The position numbers and the translations under genes were made by a program. DNA of 64,000 bases from CBDCYH01 sp965224105. GTDB taxonomy: Bacteria > Bacteroidota > Rhodothermia > Rhodothermales > JABDKH01. The stretch is taken from contig CBDCYH010000002.1 in the NCBI GenBank assembly GCA_965224105.1, forward strand, positions 1,612,001 through 1,676,000. The letters are read 5' to 3'. Below, piece after piece: positions 7,551 to 15,712 of this stretch. The notes below the pieces were generated by a model. That model did no database searches. It was not told the origin of the DNA and was given only the letters and a program-made list of their open reading frames with translations. Every line of letters starts with the position of its first letter. The first letter of the stretch is position 1.

Positions 7551-9785
7551 ATGAACATAGCTATTCGCGCCATCAGTCATTTCCTGGCGTGGACTGTCGT
7601 TTGTCTGCCAATACTGGCGCAGGTCGACGAGGAGAGTAGTGGGAATTCCCACGTGGTCCTTCCGCGGTTGACCGCACCGATAGACTTTGACGGATCCGTA
7701 GACGACGCACCATGGGATGCGGTAAGCCCTCTCCCGCTGGTGAAGTATCAGCCCACGTACGGCGAGCCACTTACCGAGCAGACCGAGCTCCGTATCGCCC
7801 ATGACGGCGACTACGTGTATCTCGCAGCGCGCTGCCTCGACTCCCAGCCCATAACGCAGACTACATTGAGGCGGGACGACTGGAGTCCGCGAGACGATCA
7901 GATCGCCATTACGCTCGACTCTTTCAATGACGGCGAGACGGCCCTGGTATTTGTGTTGTATTCTACCGGAGCACGTATCGATGCATCCGTAGCGAACGAC
8001 GGCAGAAGCCAGTCCGACGTGAGTGTCGACTGGAATACGTTTTGGGATGCGAAGGTAACATCGGACGCGAACGGATGGTATGCAGAGCTTCGCATACCTT
8101 CGTCCAGTCTGCGGTTTAAACCGAACCCGGATGGTTCGGCTACGATGGGTATCCTGGCCTACCGCTTCATTGCCAGGAATCAGGAGTTGCAGATTTTTCC
8201 CGACGTGCCGCCGGACTGGGGATTCTGGAGTTTTGTCAAACCGTCGAAAGGAGAAAGGCGAACATTGGCAGGGTTGAAACCGGCGAAACCGTTTTACATC
8301 ACGCCATACATTGCAGGAGGATTGGGTCAGACGTTTGATCTCAATGAATCAGAAACCCTCTATCTACGCGAGGACAATCCTAACTACGATGTTGGGTTCG
8401 ATATCAAGTATGGTCTGACGAGCAACCTCACGATGGACATCTCTGTCAATACGGATTTCGCACAGGTCGAAGCCGATAACCAGCAAGTGAATCTAACTCG
8501 CTTCTCGTTGTTCTTCCCGGAGAAACGGAGATTCTTCCTTGAGCGAATAGGAAATTTTGATTTTAATTTCGGCGGACTGGATAGGGTGTTTTACAGTCGG
8601 CGGATCGGCATCGTCGATGACGAGCAGGTGCCGCTAATCGCAGGAGCTCGCATCGTGGGTCGCGCCGGAAAGTGGGATTTGGGAATCCTTGATATGCAGT
8701 CCGGCAGGTCTGGCGAGATTCTCTCAACAAACTCAGGTGTGATTCGCTTGAAGCGATCGCTGGTGAACAACAATTCCTACCTGGGAGGAATCCTAACCAG
8801 CTCCGTCGGCGAAGACGGGGGCTACTCGCTAACATACGGCGCAGATGGTGTGTTTAATATCGGAGGCGATGATTATTTCCTGTTGGGGATTGCGCAGACG
8901 GCCGATGATGCGTCGGGCGTGGTGAGTGAGAATCTACTTGATAGGTCGCGTTTTCGGATCTTTTATAATCGGGATCGAAGCCTGGGGTTGGGTTTCAAAA
9001 TGGGGGTGAACCGTTCGGGCGTGGATTACGACCCGGCGCTGGGGTTCCAACTCAGATCCGATTTTACTGAGCTGGCCGGAAATGCGTCGTATGGCTGGCG
9101 ACCGGATGGCAATTCTATTCTGTCAAGTGGTGTCTTCGAGACCGTAAATAGTTACTTCTTCAACAATACCCGGAACACGTTGGAGACAATTAATCACGGA
9201 GCAATCTTGTCCCTCGGCTCCAGGAGTAATCATGATTTTGGTATCGGAGTGGTCTACAATTTCGAGAATCTGTTTGATGAGATAGAGTTTGACGATGATG
9301 CAATCGTTCCGGTGGGTGAATATTCTTATTCGACTGTCGGACTGTCGTGGTCGCAGCCCCCGGGGCAGCGCCTGAGCAGCTCCTTTCAGTTGGAGGCTGG
9401 CTCGTTCTACGACGGGACCCTTGCCAGCTTTTCGGTGACTCCAAATTGGACCATCTCGCCGAATATTGGGATGCAGGTGACGTATCAGTATAACGACGTC
9501 CGGTTCGGTGTGCGAGACCAACAGTTCAGTAGTCACATTGCACGGATTCGTGCCGACGTAACGGTTAATACTAAAATTTCGTTTAGCTCCCTGGTTCAGT
9601 TCAACTCTGCGGGCGAGAGCGTGGGGATCAACGCAAGGTTCAGATTCAATCCGCGAGAGGGGAATGACTTTTTTCTTGTGTACAACGAGGGGCTGAACAC
9701 GAACAGATTCAACGAGCCTATCGCCAAGCCGGTTACAAGTTCGCGAGCCGTAATCGCCAAGTACACCTACACGTTCCGGCGATAG
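7551..9785 (+). CDS. DUF5916 family outer-membrane protein with CBM9-like N-terminus
   Basis: A 744-residue envelope protein. A signal peptide (MNIAIRAISHFLAWTV to PILAQ) supports ATG 7551 rather than the frame start at 7518. Residues ~30-215 form a family-9 carbohydrate-binding-like beta-sandwich (IDFDGSVDDAPWD, then TELRIAHDGDYVYLAARC), and the rest is a long beta-rich domain typical of DUF5916, predicted to form an outer-membrane barrel. The motif FPEKRRFFLERIGNFDF is shared with the second DUF5916 protein at 48705 (FPEKRSFFIEGANIF). It ends in an aromatic-rich strand (YTYTFRR), as in barrel proteins. The ligand is unknown; binding or uptake of saccharides is an inference from the CBM9-like domain. 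Confidence 0.85.
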   Translation: MNIAIRAISHFLAWTVVCLPILAQVDEESSGNSHVVLPRLTAPIDFDGSVDDAPWDAVSPLPLVKYQPTYGEPLTEQTELRIAHDGDYVYLAARCLDSQPITQTTLRRDDWSPRDDQIAITLDSFNDGETALVFVLYSTGARIDASVANDGRSQSDVSVDWNTFWDAKVTSDANGWYAELRIPSSSLRFKPNPDGSATMGILAYRFIARNQELQIFPDVPPDWGFWSFVKPSKGERRTLAGLKPAKPFYITPYIAGGLGQTFDLNESETLYLREDNPNYDVGFDIKYGLTSNLTMDISVNTDFAQVEADNQQVNLTRFSLFFPEKRRFFLERIGNFDFNFGGLDRVFYSRRIGIVDDEQVPLIAGARIVGRAGKWDLGILDMQSGRSGEILSTNSGVIRLKRSLVNNNSYLGGILTSSVGEDGGYSLTYGADGVFNIGGDDYFLLGIAQTADDASGVVSENLLDRSRFRIFYNRDRSLGLGFKMGVNRSGVDYDPALGFQLRSDFTELAGNASYGWRPDGNSILSSGVFETVNSYFFNNTRNTLETINHGAILSLGSRSNHDFGIGVVYNFENLFDEIEFDDDAIVPVGEYSYSTVGLSWSQPPGQRLSSSFQLEAGSFYDGTLASFSVTPNWTISPNIGMQVTYQYNDVRFGVRDQQFSSHIARIRADVTVNTKISFSSLVQFNSAGESVGINARFRFNPREGNDFFLVYNEGLNTNRFNEPIAKPVTSSRAVIAKYTYTFRR

Positions 9786-9831
9786 CAATTGCCGCTTGTG
9801 ACAACAGCGATCTGGGCTCCGAAGACCGCTC

Positions 9832-12800
9832 CTAAAGCTCCCGGATTTTAATATTTCTGAAGGCCACCGTGTTACCGTGATCCTGCAAGCCAATACGACC
9901 GGAGATGGCGGTCCCAAACCCATCCATGGTTCCGAATTTCGATTTTGAGACCAGCTCATCCCATTCGTTCGTGCCGATGCGGTATTCGGCCATCAAGTGG
10001 TCGTTCAGCCATTGCTGGACGTGGCCGTCTCGTTGCAGGATTCTCACACGGTTCCATTGGCCCACAGGTCTCGTAGGTGTAGCTGGACCCCCAATCATGT
10101 CGTAAAGATCACCGGATCGGTGCTTGGCATGTTTGCCATCAGAGTGAACATCATCATCAAGGATTTGCATCTCGGGTCCCGACTCCCACGGATAGCTGAA
10201 TCGTGATGTATCCTCGATCACGTTGAAAAATATTCCACTGTTTCCACCCTCTGATATTTTCCATTCCAGGCGCAGGTCAAAATCCTGGAATTCCTTTTCG
10301 GTGATGATGTCGCCCCCGTCTGCAATTTGCCATCCGTCCTGAGCTCCGCTAAGCTCCAGCGTTCCATTCTTTACTTTCCAATCAGACCCTAGCGTCGAAG
10401 AACCATAGTTGCGCCACCCCTTCGTAGTGATCCCGTCAAACAGCAACTGCCAACCCTCTTCGGTTTCGGACGGCGTGAGCGTGTTTGCAGATTGGTTTGA
10501 TGTTACGCGCTCCCCGCTGATGTCGCTTATCCTGTTCGATAGATTGTTGAGCGTATACCAGGCCTCAGTGGTCCACAGTTTCCGTCCGGTCTCACTAGCG
10601 AGCGGATCCCTGATGTACACGTGGACGACAGTCCCCGCGCTCAGGCCGGATACCTCGAGTAACGCTCTCTTGCGATCTGCGGAAAGCGTGAGTGCCCGAA
10701 TTGGTAATGCCTTTTCGTCGATCTTCGGCCCGCCGTAGTCTGCAGTTGGTTCGTACCGCCACGAGGTTACCGCGAAGCTCTGTGGATTGAGTGGAACTTC
10801 TTTGGCGATCGGTTCTGTGAACTCTACTTCGAACCCGTTCGCACGTGCGCTTACGGATAGCATCTCAAAGGCGGATTCTCCGTTGTAGGTCAGGCGCTGG
10901 AGCCCGTACCATTTCTTGTCGTCCTGTCCCCAGTTACCCGGGTTGCCAATGCCTCCGACATAAAGATTTCCGTCCGGCCCCCATACGATCCGGTTCACCC
11001 CTGCCTCCAGGCCCTGTATGAATCTGAATACCGCACCTTGATACTCGCCGCCAACCTCTTCCACAAATACGCGCTTGATCCCACCGTGCGTGACTTCGCC
11101 GTGTATCATCTGATCCTCATACGGACCGACATCTAGCAAGGCAGGCTGACTCGGGGAGTTACCAATTTCATCCTGCGGGAGCCACACAACGGGTGGTTTT
11201 TCCCGGGTATTGGCGGTGCCGACAAAATCAACAGATCGCGAACCAAAAAACGCCCCATCCGACACGTGTAGGATTTTACTTGACGGCAACCAGTCACCCT
11301 GATTGTCTGACACGAATATCTCCCCATCAACGCCGATTCCGATTCCGTTTGGAGTACGCAGGCCCGATGAGACAAACGCGAAATTACCGGTCTCGGGGTC
11401 GATTTTAACAACACGCCCTCGATCCTGGACCTGCGGGTCTGCGCTTGCGCCTCCCGGGAGAATTGCGGTCGCTAACGTCGCATAGAAGTGGCCATCACTG
11501 TAAACCAACCCGAAGGCGAACTCGTGGAAATTGGAAGAGACACCCCAGCCCGCGCACACAGTCTCGTAGAAGTCAATCAAACCGTCGCTATCCGTGTCAA
11601 CCAACTTGGTGAGTTCGTGTTTTTGCAGGACGAAAATCTCGTCGTTGACAACCTTGAGGCCGAGCGGCTCCAGCAATCCTGAGGCGATCTTCGTCACCTT
11701 TATTTGCTCGCGAGAGGAAGCACCGACATTCTCGAGCATGTACACGCCGCCGTCCGGTTCCCAGGAACTCACCACGACTCGTCCGTCTGACATAACATCA
11801 AGTCCACCCACCATTGGCTGAAAACTTTCCGGACGGATGGTTTCGAGATTAAACGATGGGTGCACGGCTTCCAGTGCTACTCCGTCGCCCGGGATACCCG
11901 ACTTGAACGTTTCGGTAGGGACAAACGGTTTTGTTTCCTTCAGGTCCTCCGGGTCGTAGCGGAAGGCTTCTGTCGGCACTCTCGAGAAAGCCTCCTCTCC
12001 GTGTTTTATCCATTGCAGAGCGAGTGCTTTCCCTCCAGCGCCCTGGAAAAACGTGATCTTAAAAGGGTGCTCTCCTTCCTCAAGAAAAACCTCTCCATCG
12101 ATGGGCCGGGGTCCGTGCAAGCCGTCGTTATTAATGATCTCCTTTCCGTCGAGATACAGGAAAGCCCCATCGTCACTAATCAGCCGGAACACGTAGTTGG
12201 CGGTTTCCGGAATGATGATGTTGCCGGTGGCCTCCAGATAAAAATCTTCGTCCAGGTCACCGAAGTCTGCGTTTGTGGGTGCGTAGACGCCCGCTACGAC
12301 TCCGGAGAATACAGGATCGTAGCTCTCGATCCCGACGGGCATTTCGCGGACCGGTTCGGAAAAACGATAGGCGTTCATAACGACCCCGTGTCGGTCCGGA
12401 TTTTCTCCGAACGAGTGGTCGATGGGATACGAATCGCGCCCGGTCGGCACCTCATCTGCGACGGGCTCGCCATCAAGAGACAGGATGTATTCAGCCATAG
12501 CAATCGCTTCTTCTCGGGAGATGTCGGGGTGTGCTGTCATTTCGACATTCCCCCAGTTCCCTGATCCGCCCTGTACAACCTTGTTGGCAAGGACACCGGT
12601 GTTGTAGGCCGAGTTTACATAGCGTTCCGCGACCTGCGCATACGACGGCCCGACGGTGGCAACCGTTGCATTGTGGCATATTGAACAATCGCTCGCATTG
12701 ATCAGAACCAGTCCTTCCGGTAAGTCAGATTCATCGGCCGCTCCAGGCTGTTGGATGATGGTTTCGATCGGAGGCGTCTCGGTGAACGTGAGCTCCAGCG

Positions 12801-13455
12801 TTGTCGATCCGTTAGGATTCAGGGTAAGGTCGGCGGTGAATCCGTCGTTCCGCGCCTGCATTCCTGAAAAGCTGCCATCGGTGGAGTAGCTATCGCTGTC
12901 TGCAAGCGAGGTGGCATTTACTGAAAGCAGTAGATTTGCGCCATCAGGTAAGCCTGTGGTTTCGAAGGTGCGTACGAGCGTGCGACTGCCAGACCTCTCC
13001 GGTAGTTCGACTACCGTTGCGATGGTGCCATCGGTGAAGGCGAGATCATAAATTATTTCGGCATGCTCGTCGACGTACCTGTGGCCTCGATAGCGGACAG
13101 AGGGCAACAATTGTTGGCCGTCAACTTCGAGTCGCCATGCACTTTTTTCTGATTTTTCGCTTACCCACGCTCTGCCAAGGCTGACAGGTTGCGGGCCATG
13201 CGATTGATTATAGACAGGCCCTTCGAACGAGACTCCATCCGCCCACACCCTGTACAGCTCAGCGCGATCCGTATTGTACGAGATCCAGAAATTTTCCCCG
13301 AGTGCGAAGGTGATCATGCGCGGTTGCCAGTCCAGCACGGACCTGAAAACCCACGGATCGTTTCCTCTTTCTGTAGTCCGCTGGCACCCGGTGGTTGTAA
13401 GTAAAGCGAACAGGATTGTCGTTATGCTAAGACGCAACGTGTTTCTTCGTCTCAT
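9832..13455 (-). CDS. Lipoprotein: cytochrome c + PA14 + beta-propeller + DUF1080 (3-keto-glycoside hydrolase-like)
   Basis: A 1207-residue secreted lipoprotein (lipobox ending at Cys24). Domains in order: an N-terminal beta-rich region (~35-235), a mono-heme cytochrome c with CSICH at 257-261 and a likely Met ligand at 306 (NVEMTAHP), a PA14 domain (~378-500, SDDGAFLYLDGKEI and QGAGGKALALQW), a sugar-dehydrogenase-type beta-propeller (~545-860), an Ig-like strand region, and a C-terminal DUF1080 domain (~1010-1207, WQLLFDGITTKGW, EWKISEGGNSGIFF, WNRVRI). DUF1080 is known from 3-keto-disaccharide hydrolases. The set suggests periplasmic or surface carbohydrate oxidation with electrons passed to the heme; that pathway is inferred. 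It is convergent with the DUF5916 gene. Confidence 0.88.
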   Translation of the reverse strand: MRRRNTLRLSITTILFALLTTTGCQRTTERGNDPWVFRSVLDWQPRMITFALGENFWISYNTDRAELYRVWADGVSFEGPVYNQSHGPQPVSLGRAWVSEKSEKSAWRLEVDGQQLLPSVRYRGHRYVDEHAEIIYDLAFTDGTIATVVELPERSGSRTLVRTFETTGLPDGANLLLSVNATSLADSDSYSTDGSFSGMQARNDGFTADLTLNPNGSTTLELTFTETPPIETIIQQPGAADESDLPEGLVLINASDCSICHNATVATVGPSYAQVAERYVNSAYNTGVLANKVVQGGSGNWGNVEMTAHPDISREEAIAMAEYILSLDGEPVADEVPTGRDSYPIDHSFGENPDRHGVVMNAYRFSEPVREMPVGIESYDPVFSGVVAGVYAPTNADFGDLDEDFYLEATGNIIIPETANYVFRLISDDGAFLYLDGKEIINNDGLHGPRPIDGEVFLEEGEHPFKITFFQGAGGKALALQWIKHGEEAFSRVPTEAFRYDPEDLKETKPFVPTETFKSGIPGDGVALEAVHPSFNLETIRPESFQPMVGGLDVMSDGRVVVSSWEPDGGVYMLENVGASSREQIKVTKIASGLLEPLGLKVVNDEIFVLQKHELTKLVDTDSDGLIDFYETVCAGWGVSSNFHEFAFGLVYSDGHFYATLATAILPGGASADPQVQDRGRVVKIDPETGNFAFVSSGLRTPNGIGIGVDGEIFVSDNQGDWLPSSKILHVSDGAFFGSRSVDFVGTANTREKPPVVWLPQDEIGNSPSQPALLDVGPYEDQMIHGEVTHGGIKRVFVEEVGGEYQGAVFRFIQGLEAGVNRIVWGPDGNLYVGGIGNPGNWGQDDKKWYGLQRLTYNGESAFEMLSVSARANGFEVEFTEPIAKEVPLNPQSFAVTSWRYEPTADYGGPKIDEKALPIRALTLSADRKRALLEVSGLSAGTVVHVYIRDPLASETGRKLWTTEAWYTLNNLSNRISDISGERVTSNQSANTLTPSETEEGWQLLFDGITTKGWRNYGSSTLGSDWKVKNGTLELSGAQDGWQIADGGDIITEKEFQDFDLRLEWKISEGGNSGIFFNVIEDTSRFSYPWESGPEMQILDDDVHSDGKHAKHRSGDLYDMIGGPATPTRPVGQWNRVRILQRDGHVQQWLNDHLMAEYRIGTNEWDELVSKSKFGTMDGFGTAISGRIGLQDHGNTVAFRNIKIREL

Positions 13456-13789
13456 CAGTTTGTTTCTCGGAATATAGTGCCGTTGTCGAAGTTGGGAGTG
13501 CTCGATAGCGCAGATGTTGGAGGCTTTAGTCGTCGCGCAGTGAGGCTGGTTGTAGGTTACTGCGGGTAGTTTTTTTGTTAGTGCTTGGGGGAGGTCTTCC
13601 CGAAATACATTTACTGTTAACGAGGGGGCCTCCCAAACCGCCTCCCCGGCTTTAGCCTACAAAATTTCAGGGACTCAAACCAAATACAAACCGTCTCACA
13701 ACATTGCAAACAAAGTTACCAGCCCGGTTGCCATTAGAACCTGTCCGCCGTTAGCTTGCAACACCAGTAACTCAAGCTGATAAGCCAAA
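13456..13789. other. Divergent intergenic region, 334 bp
   Basis: The region separates the minus-strand cytochrome lipoprotein from the plus-strand RidA-like gene and should hold both promoters. It contains the second copy of the dispersed repeat (13624-13665). On the minus strand, 13711-13718 reads TAACTTTG, fitting the Bacteroidota -7 consensus TAnnTTTG, but I see no convincing TTG about 20 bases further upstream. No open reading frame or RNA gene is evident. Confidence 0.6.
13624..13665 (-). repeat. 43-bp dispersed intergenic repeat, copy 2
   Basis: This is the reverse complement of 1790-1832 with one substitution and one C fewer. It lies in the leader region of the minus-strand lipoprotein gene, about 170 bases from its start codon. 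Both copies are in non-coding DNA, which fits a small mobile or regulatory repeat family. Confidence 0.75.
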
Positions 13790-14164
13790 TTGAAATCCAT
13801 CTCAACCCCTCACGCCCCGGCACCCGCAGGCCATTATTCACAGGCAGTCGTGCATGAAGGAATGGTCTACGTGTCTGGCCAACTCGCTATCGATCCTGTG
13901 ACCCGCGAAAAGAATACCGGGCCCGTCGCAGACCAGACCAGACTTTGCTTTTCGAACGTGGAGGCAATCCTCAATGAAGCCGGAAGCAGTCTATCAAAGG
14001 TGCTTAGCGTAACAATATATATTCCTGATGTTTCTCTCTGGGGGCAGGTCAACGAGGTTTATGGTGGGATCTTTGGCGAGCATAAGCCCGCCCGAGCGAT
14101 TGTTCCCACGCGGGATCTGCACTATGGTCTCAAGATTGAAGTTTCAGTGATTGCGACGATCTAA
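13790..14164 (+). CDS. RidA/YjgF/YER057c/UK114 family protein
   Basis: A 124-residue member of the Rid family, whose best-known activity is hydrolysis of reactive enamine/imine intermediates from PLP enzymes. Family landmarks: APAPAGHYSQAV at residues 10-20, VYVSGQLAIDP, and the substrate-binding Arg102 in KPARAIVPT, with Glu117 in KIEVSVIA. These residues fit an active RidA-like enzyme, although the position after ARAIV differs from the cysteine-containing RidA subgroup. The start appears to be TTG at 13790, because similarity begins within the first few residues and no ATG lies close upstream. The protein is cytosolic and probably trimeric by family precedent. Confidence 0.88.
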   Translation: MKSISTPHAPAPAGHYSQAVVHEGMVYVSGQLAIDPVTREKNTGPVADQTRLCFSNVEAILNEAGSSLSKVLSVTIYIPDVSLWGQVNEVYGGIFGEHKPARAIVPTRDLHYGLKIEVSVIATI

Positions 14165-14273
14165 GAAGGGATAGAACAATATTTAACAACGCGCATTACA
14201 CCGGTCGCATTTCGGACGCTCGCTCCTCATTGTAATATTCACCTTGGAAGTAATCTGCGCGGCGACTCGCTTC

Positions 14274-15605
14274 ATGAGATCATTGATATTTATTGGGTTA
14301 GCTACTCTTTTCGTGACCCAACCGACCTTTGCCCAGTGGATCACTCTCGAAAATGGTCCAACTACAATCGGGAGACATGACGACATCGTTTTCACCTCGG
14401 AAACAACGGGCTGGCTGGTAAACGGCAGAGGCGATATTTACCACACCACAGATTATGGCGAGAGTTGGGATCCGATCGCCAAAATCTCAGCCTACCTCAG
14501 AAGCGTCGCCTTTGTTGATGACCTGCACGGATGGATCGGCACATTGGCAGGCGACAAAATACTGTACGAAACCATCGACGGTGGACATACTTGGAACGAC
14601 ATCTCAAGTCGGATCTCCGGGCCCAAGCCGTATGGGGTTTGCGGCATGTGGGTGGTTAACGACACGTTGGCGTTTGGTGTTGGTACGTTCAACGGTCCGG
14701 CAGTCGTGCTCAGAACAAAAGACGCTGGCGCCACATGGGATGGCACCGACGTCAGCAACATTGGTGTTGAAACTCTGATCGATGTTTACTTCCGAGACGA
14801 AAACACCGGCTTCATTATTGGCGGTACGTCAAAAGATCTCGACGGCGATGCCGTGGTTGCAAGAACGGACGATGGCGGAGACTCGTGGTCGATTATCCAT
14901 CAGACACAAAAAATCCCGTCCGTAGGAGGCGAGTGGGGCTGGAAAATTAGTTTCCCGCATCCTGATACCGGCTACGTATCCCTCGAGTACCCGTTCTCGA
15001 ATATGTCCGGTTGGAGCGCGCGTTATCTCAAGACCATTGATGGCGGCGATACGTGGACCGAGCACACCATTCCAGGTAGCAACGATCCTGCTGGACTCCA
15101 GGCGATCGGATTCATAACACCGTCGATTGGATGGGCAGGAGGTCGAGGTACAACGTCGATTACCACCGACGGTGGAGAAACATGGCAACAAACGACCCAC
15201 CTAGACAACAAAGTCAACAGGATAAGAGCCGTGAGTGATTCAGTCGCCTACGCGGTCGGCTGGTCCGTTCATCGCTACTTGTCCGGAAACACCCCTGTGA
15301 GCAACGAAACGGTAAAGCCCGCACCTAAAATTTTCACGCTCAAAGACAACTACCCAAATCCGTTCCGACCCTCGACAACAATTGCCTACGAGCTCCATCA
15401 ACCGGCACGTGTTCGAGTTCGGGTACTGGATGTCCTAGGGAGAAACCTGAAAATACTCGCCGACGAAATGCAGGGCGTCGGACCGCACGCAGTAATGTGG
15501 GATGGAACTGATGAGTCAGGCATTCGGGTGGCGGCAGGCTCCTACATGTACGTGATCGATATCGGGCCCATCACCGAGATGAAGACGATGGTGATACTGA
15601 AGTAA
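14274..15605 (+). CDS. YCF48/BNR-repeat secreted protein with T9SS C-terminal sorting domain
   Basis: A 443-residue secreted protein. ATG 14274 gives a signal peptide (MRSLIFIGLATLFVTQPTFAQ); an upstream TTG frame start is rejected. Repeated blades of the YCF48/BNR type are visible as GWLVNGRGDIYHTTDYGESW, GWIGTLAGDKILYETIDGGH, DDGGDSW, KTIDGGDTW and ITTDGGETW, giving a beta-propeller. From about residue 350 there is a T9SS type A sorting domain (YPNPFRPSTTIAYEL, VRVLDVLGR, VMWDGTDESG, SYMYVI), meaning export across the outer membrane and surface attachment. It appears to be transcribed alone. The propeller gives no specific function. Confidence 0.87.
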   Translation: MRSLIFIGLATLFVTQPTFAQWITLENGPTTIGRHDDIVFTSETTGWLVNGRGDIYHTTDYGESWDPIAKISAYLRSVAFVDDLHGWIGTLAGDKILYETIDGGHTWNDISSRISGPKPYGVCGMWVVNDTLAFGVGTFNGPAVVLRTKDAGATWDGTDVSNIGVETLIDVYFRDENTGFIIGGTSKDLDGDAVVARTDDGGDSWSIIHQTQKIPSVGGEWGWKISFPHPDTGYVSLEYPFSNMSGWSARYLKTIDGGDTWTEHTIPGSNDPAGLQAIGFITPSIGWAGGRGTTSITTDGGETWQQTTHLDNKVNRIRAVSDSVAYAVGWSVHRYLSGNTPVSNETVKPAPKIFTLKDNYPNPFRPSTTIAYELHQPARVRVRVLDVLGRNLKILADEMQGVGPHAVMWDGTDESGIRVAAGSYMYVIDIGPITEMKTMVILK

Positions 15606-15712
15606 GATTCTTCAGACAGTATCAAGGTGCTAACCGGACAGTGCTGTAAATTGGAACTGTGACGGACACAACCGGTTAGAATTCCCTTCCAAATCAATTC
15701 CAGGTGGCTGCG

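Noticed and set aside
9123..9959. 278-residue minus-strand open frame
   Set aside because: It is antisense to the DUF5916 gene, spans into the next gene, has no domain signal and shows the composition of a shadow frame.
13711..13718. TAnnTTTG promoter for the cytochrome lipoprotein gene
   Set aside because: Matches the -7 element on the minus strand but lacks a -33 TTG, so it is mentioned only as a possibility in the intergenic entry.
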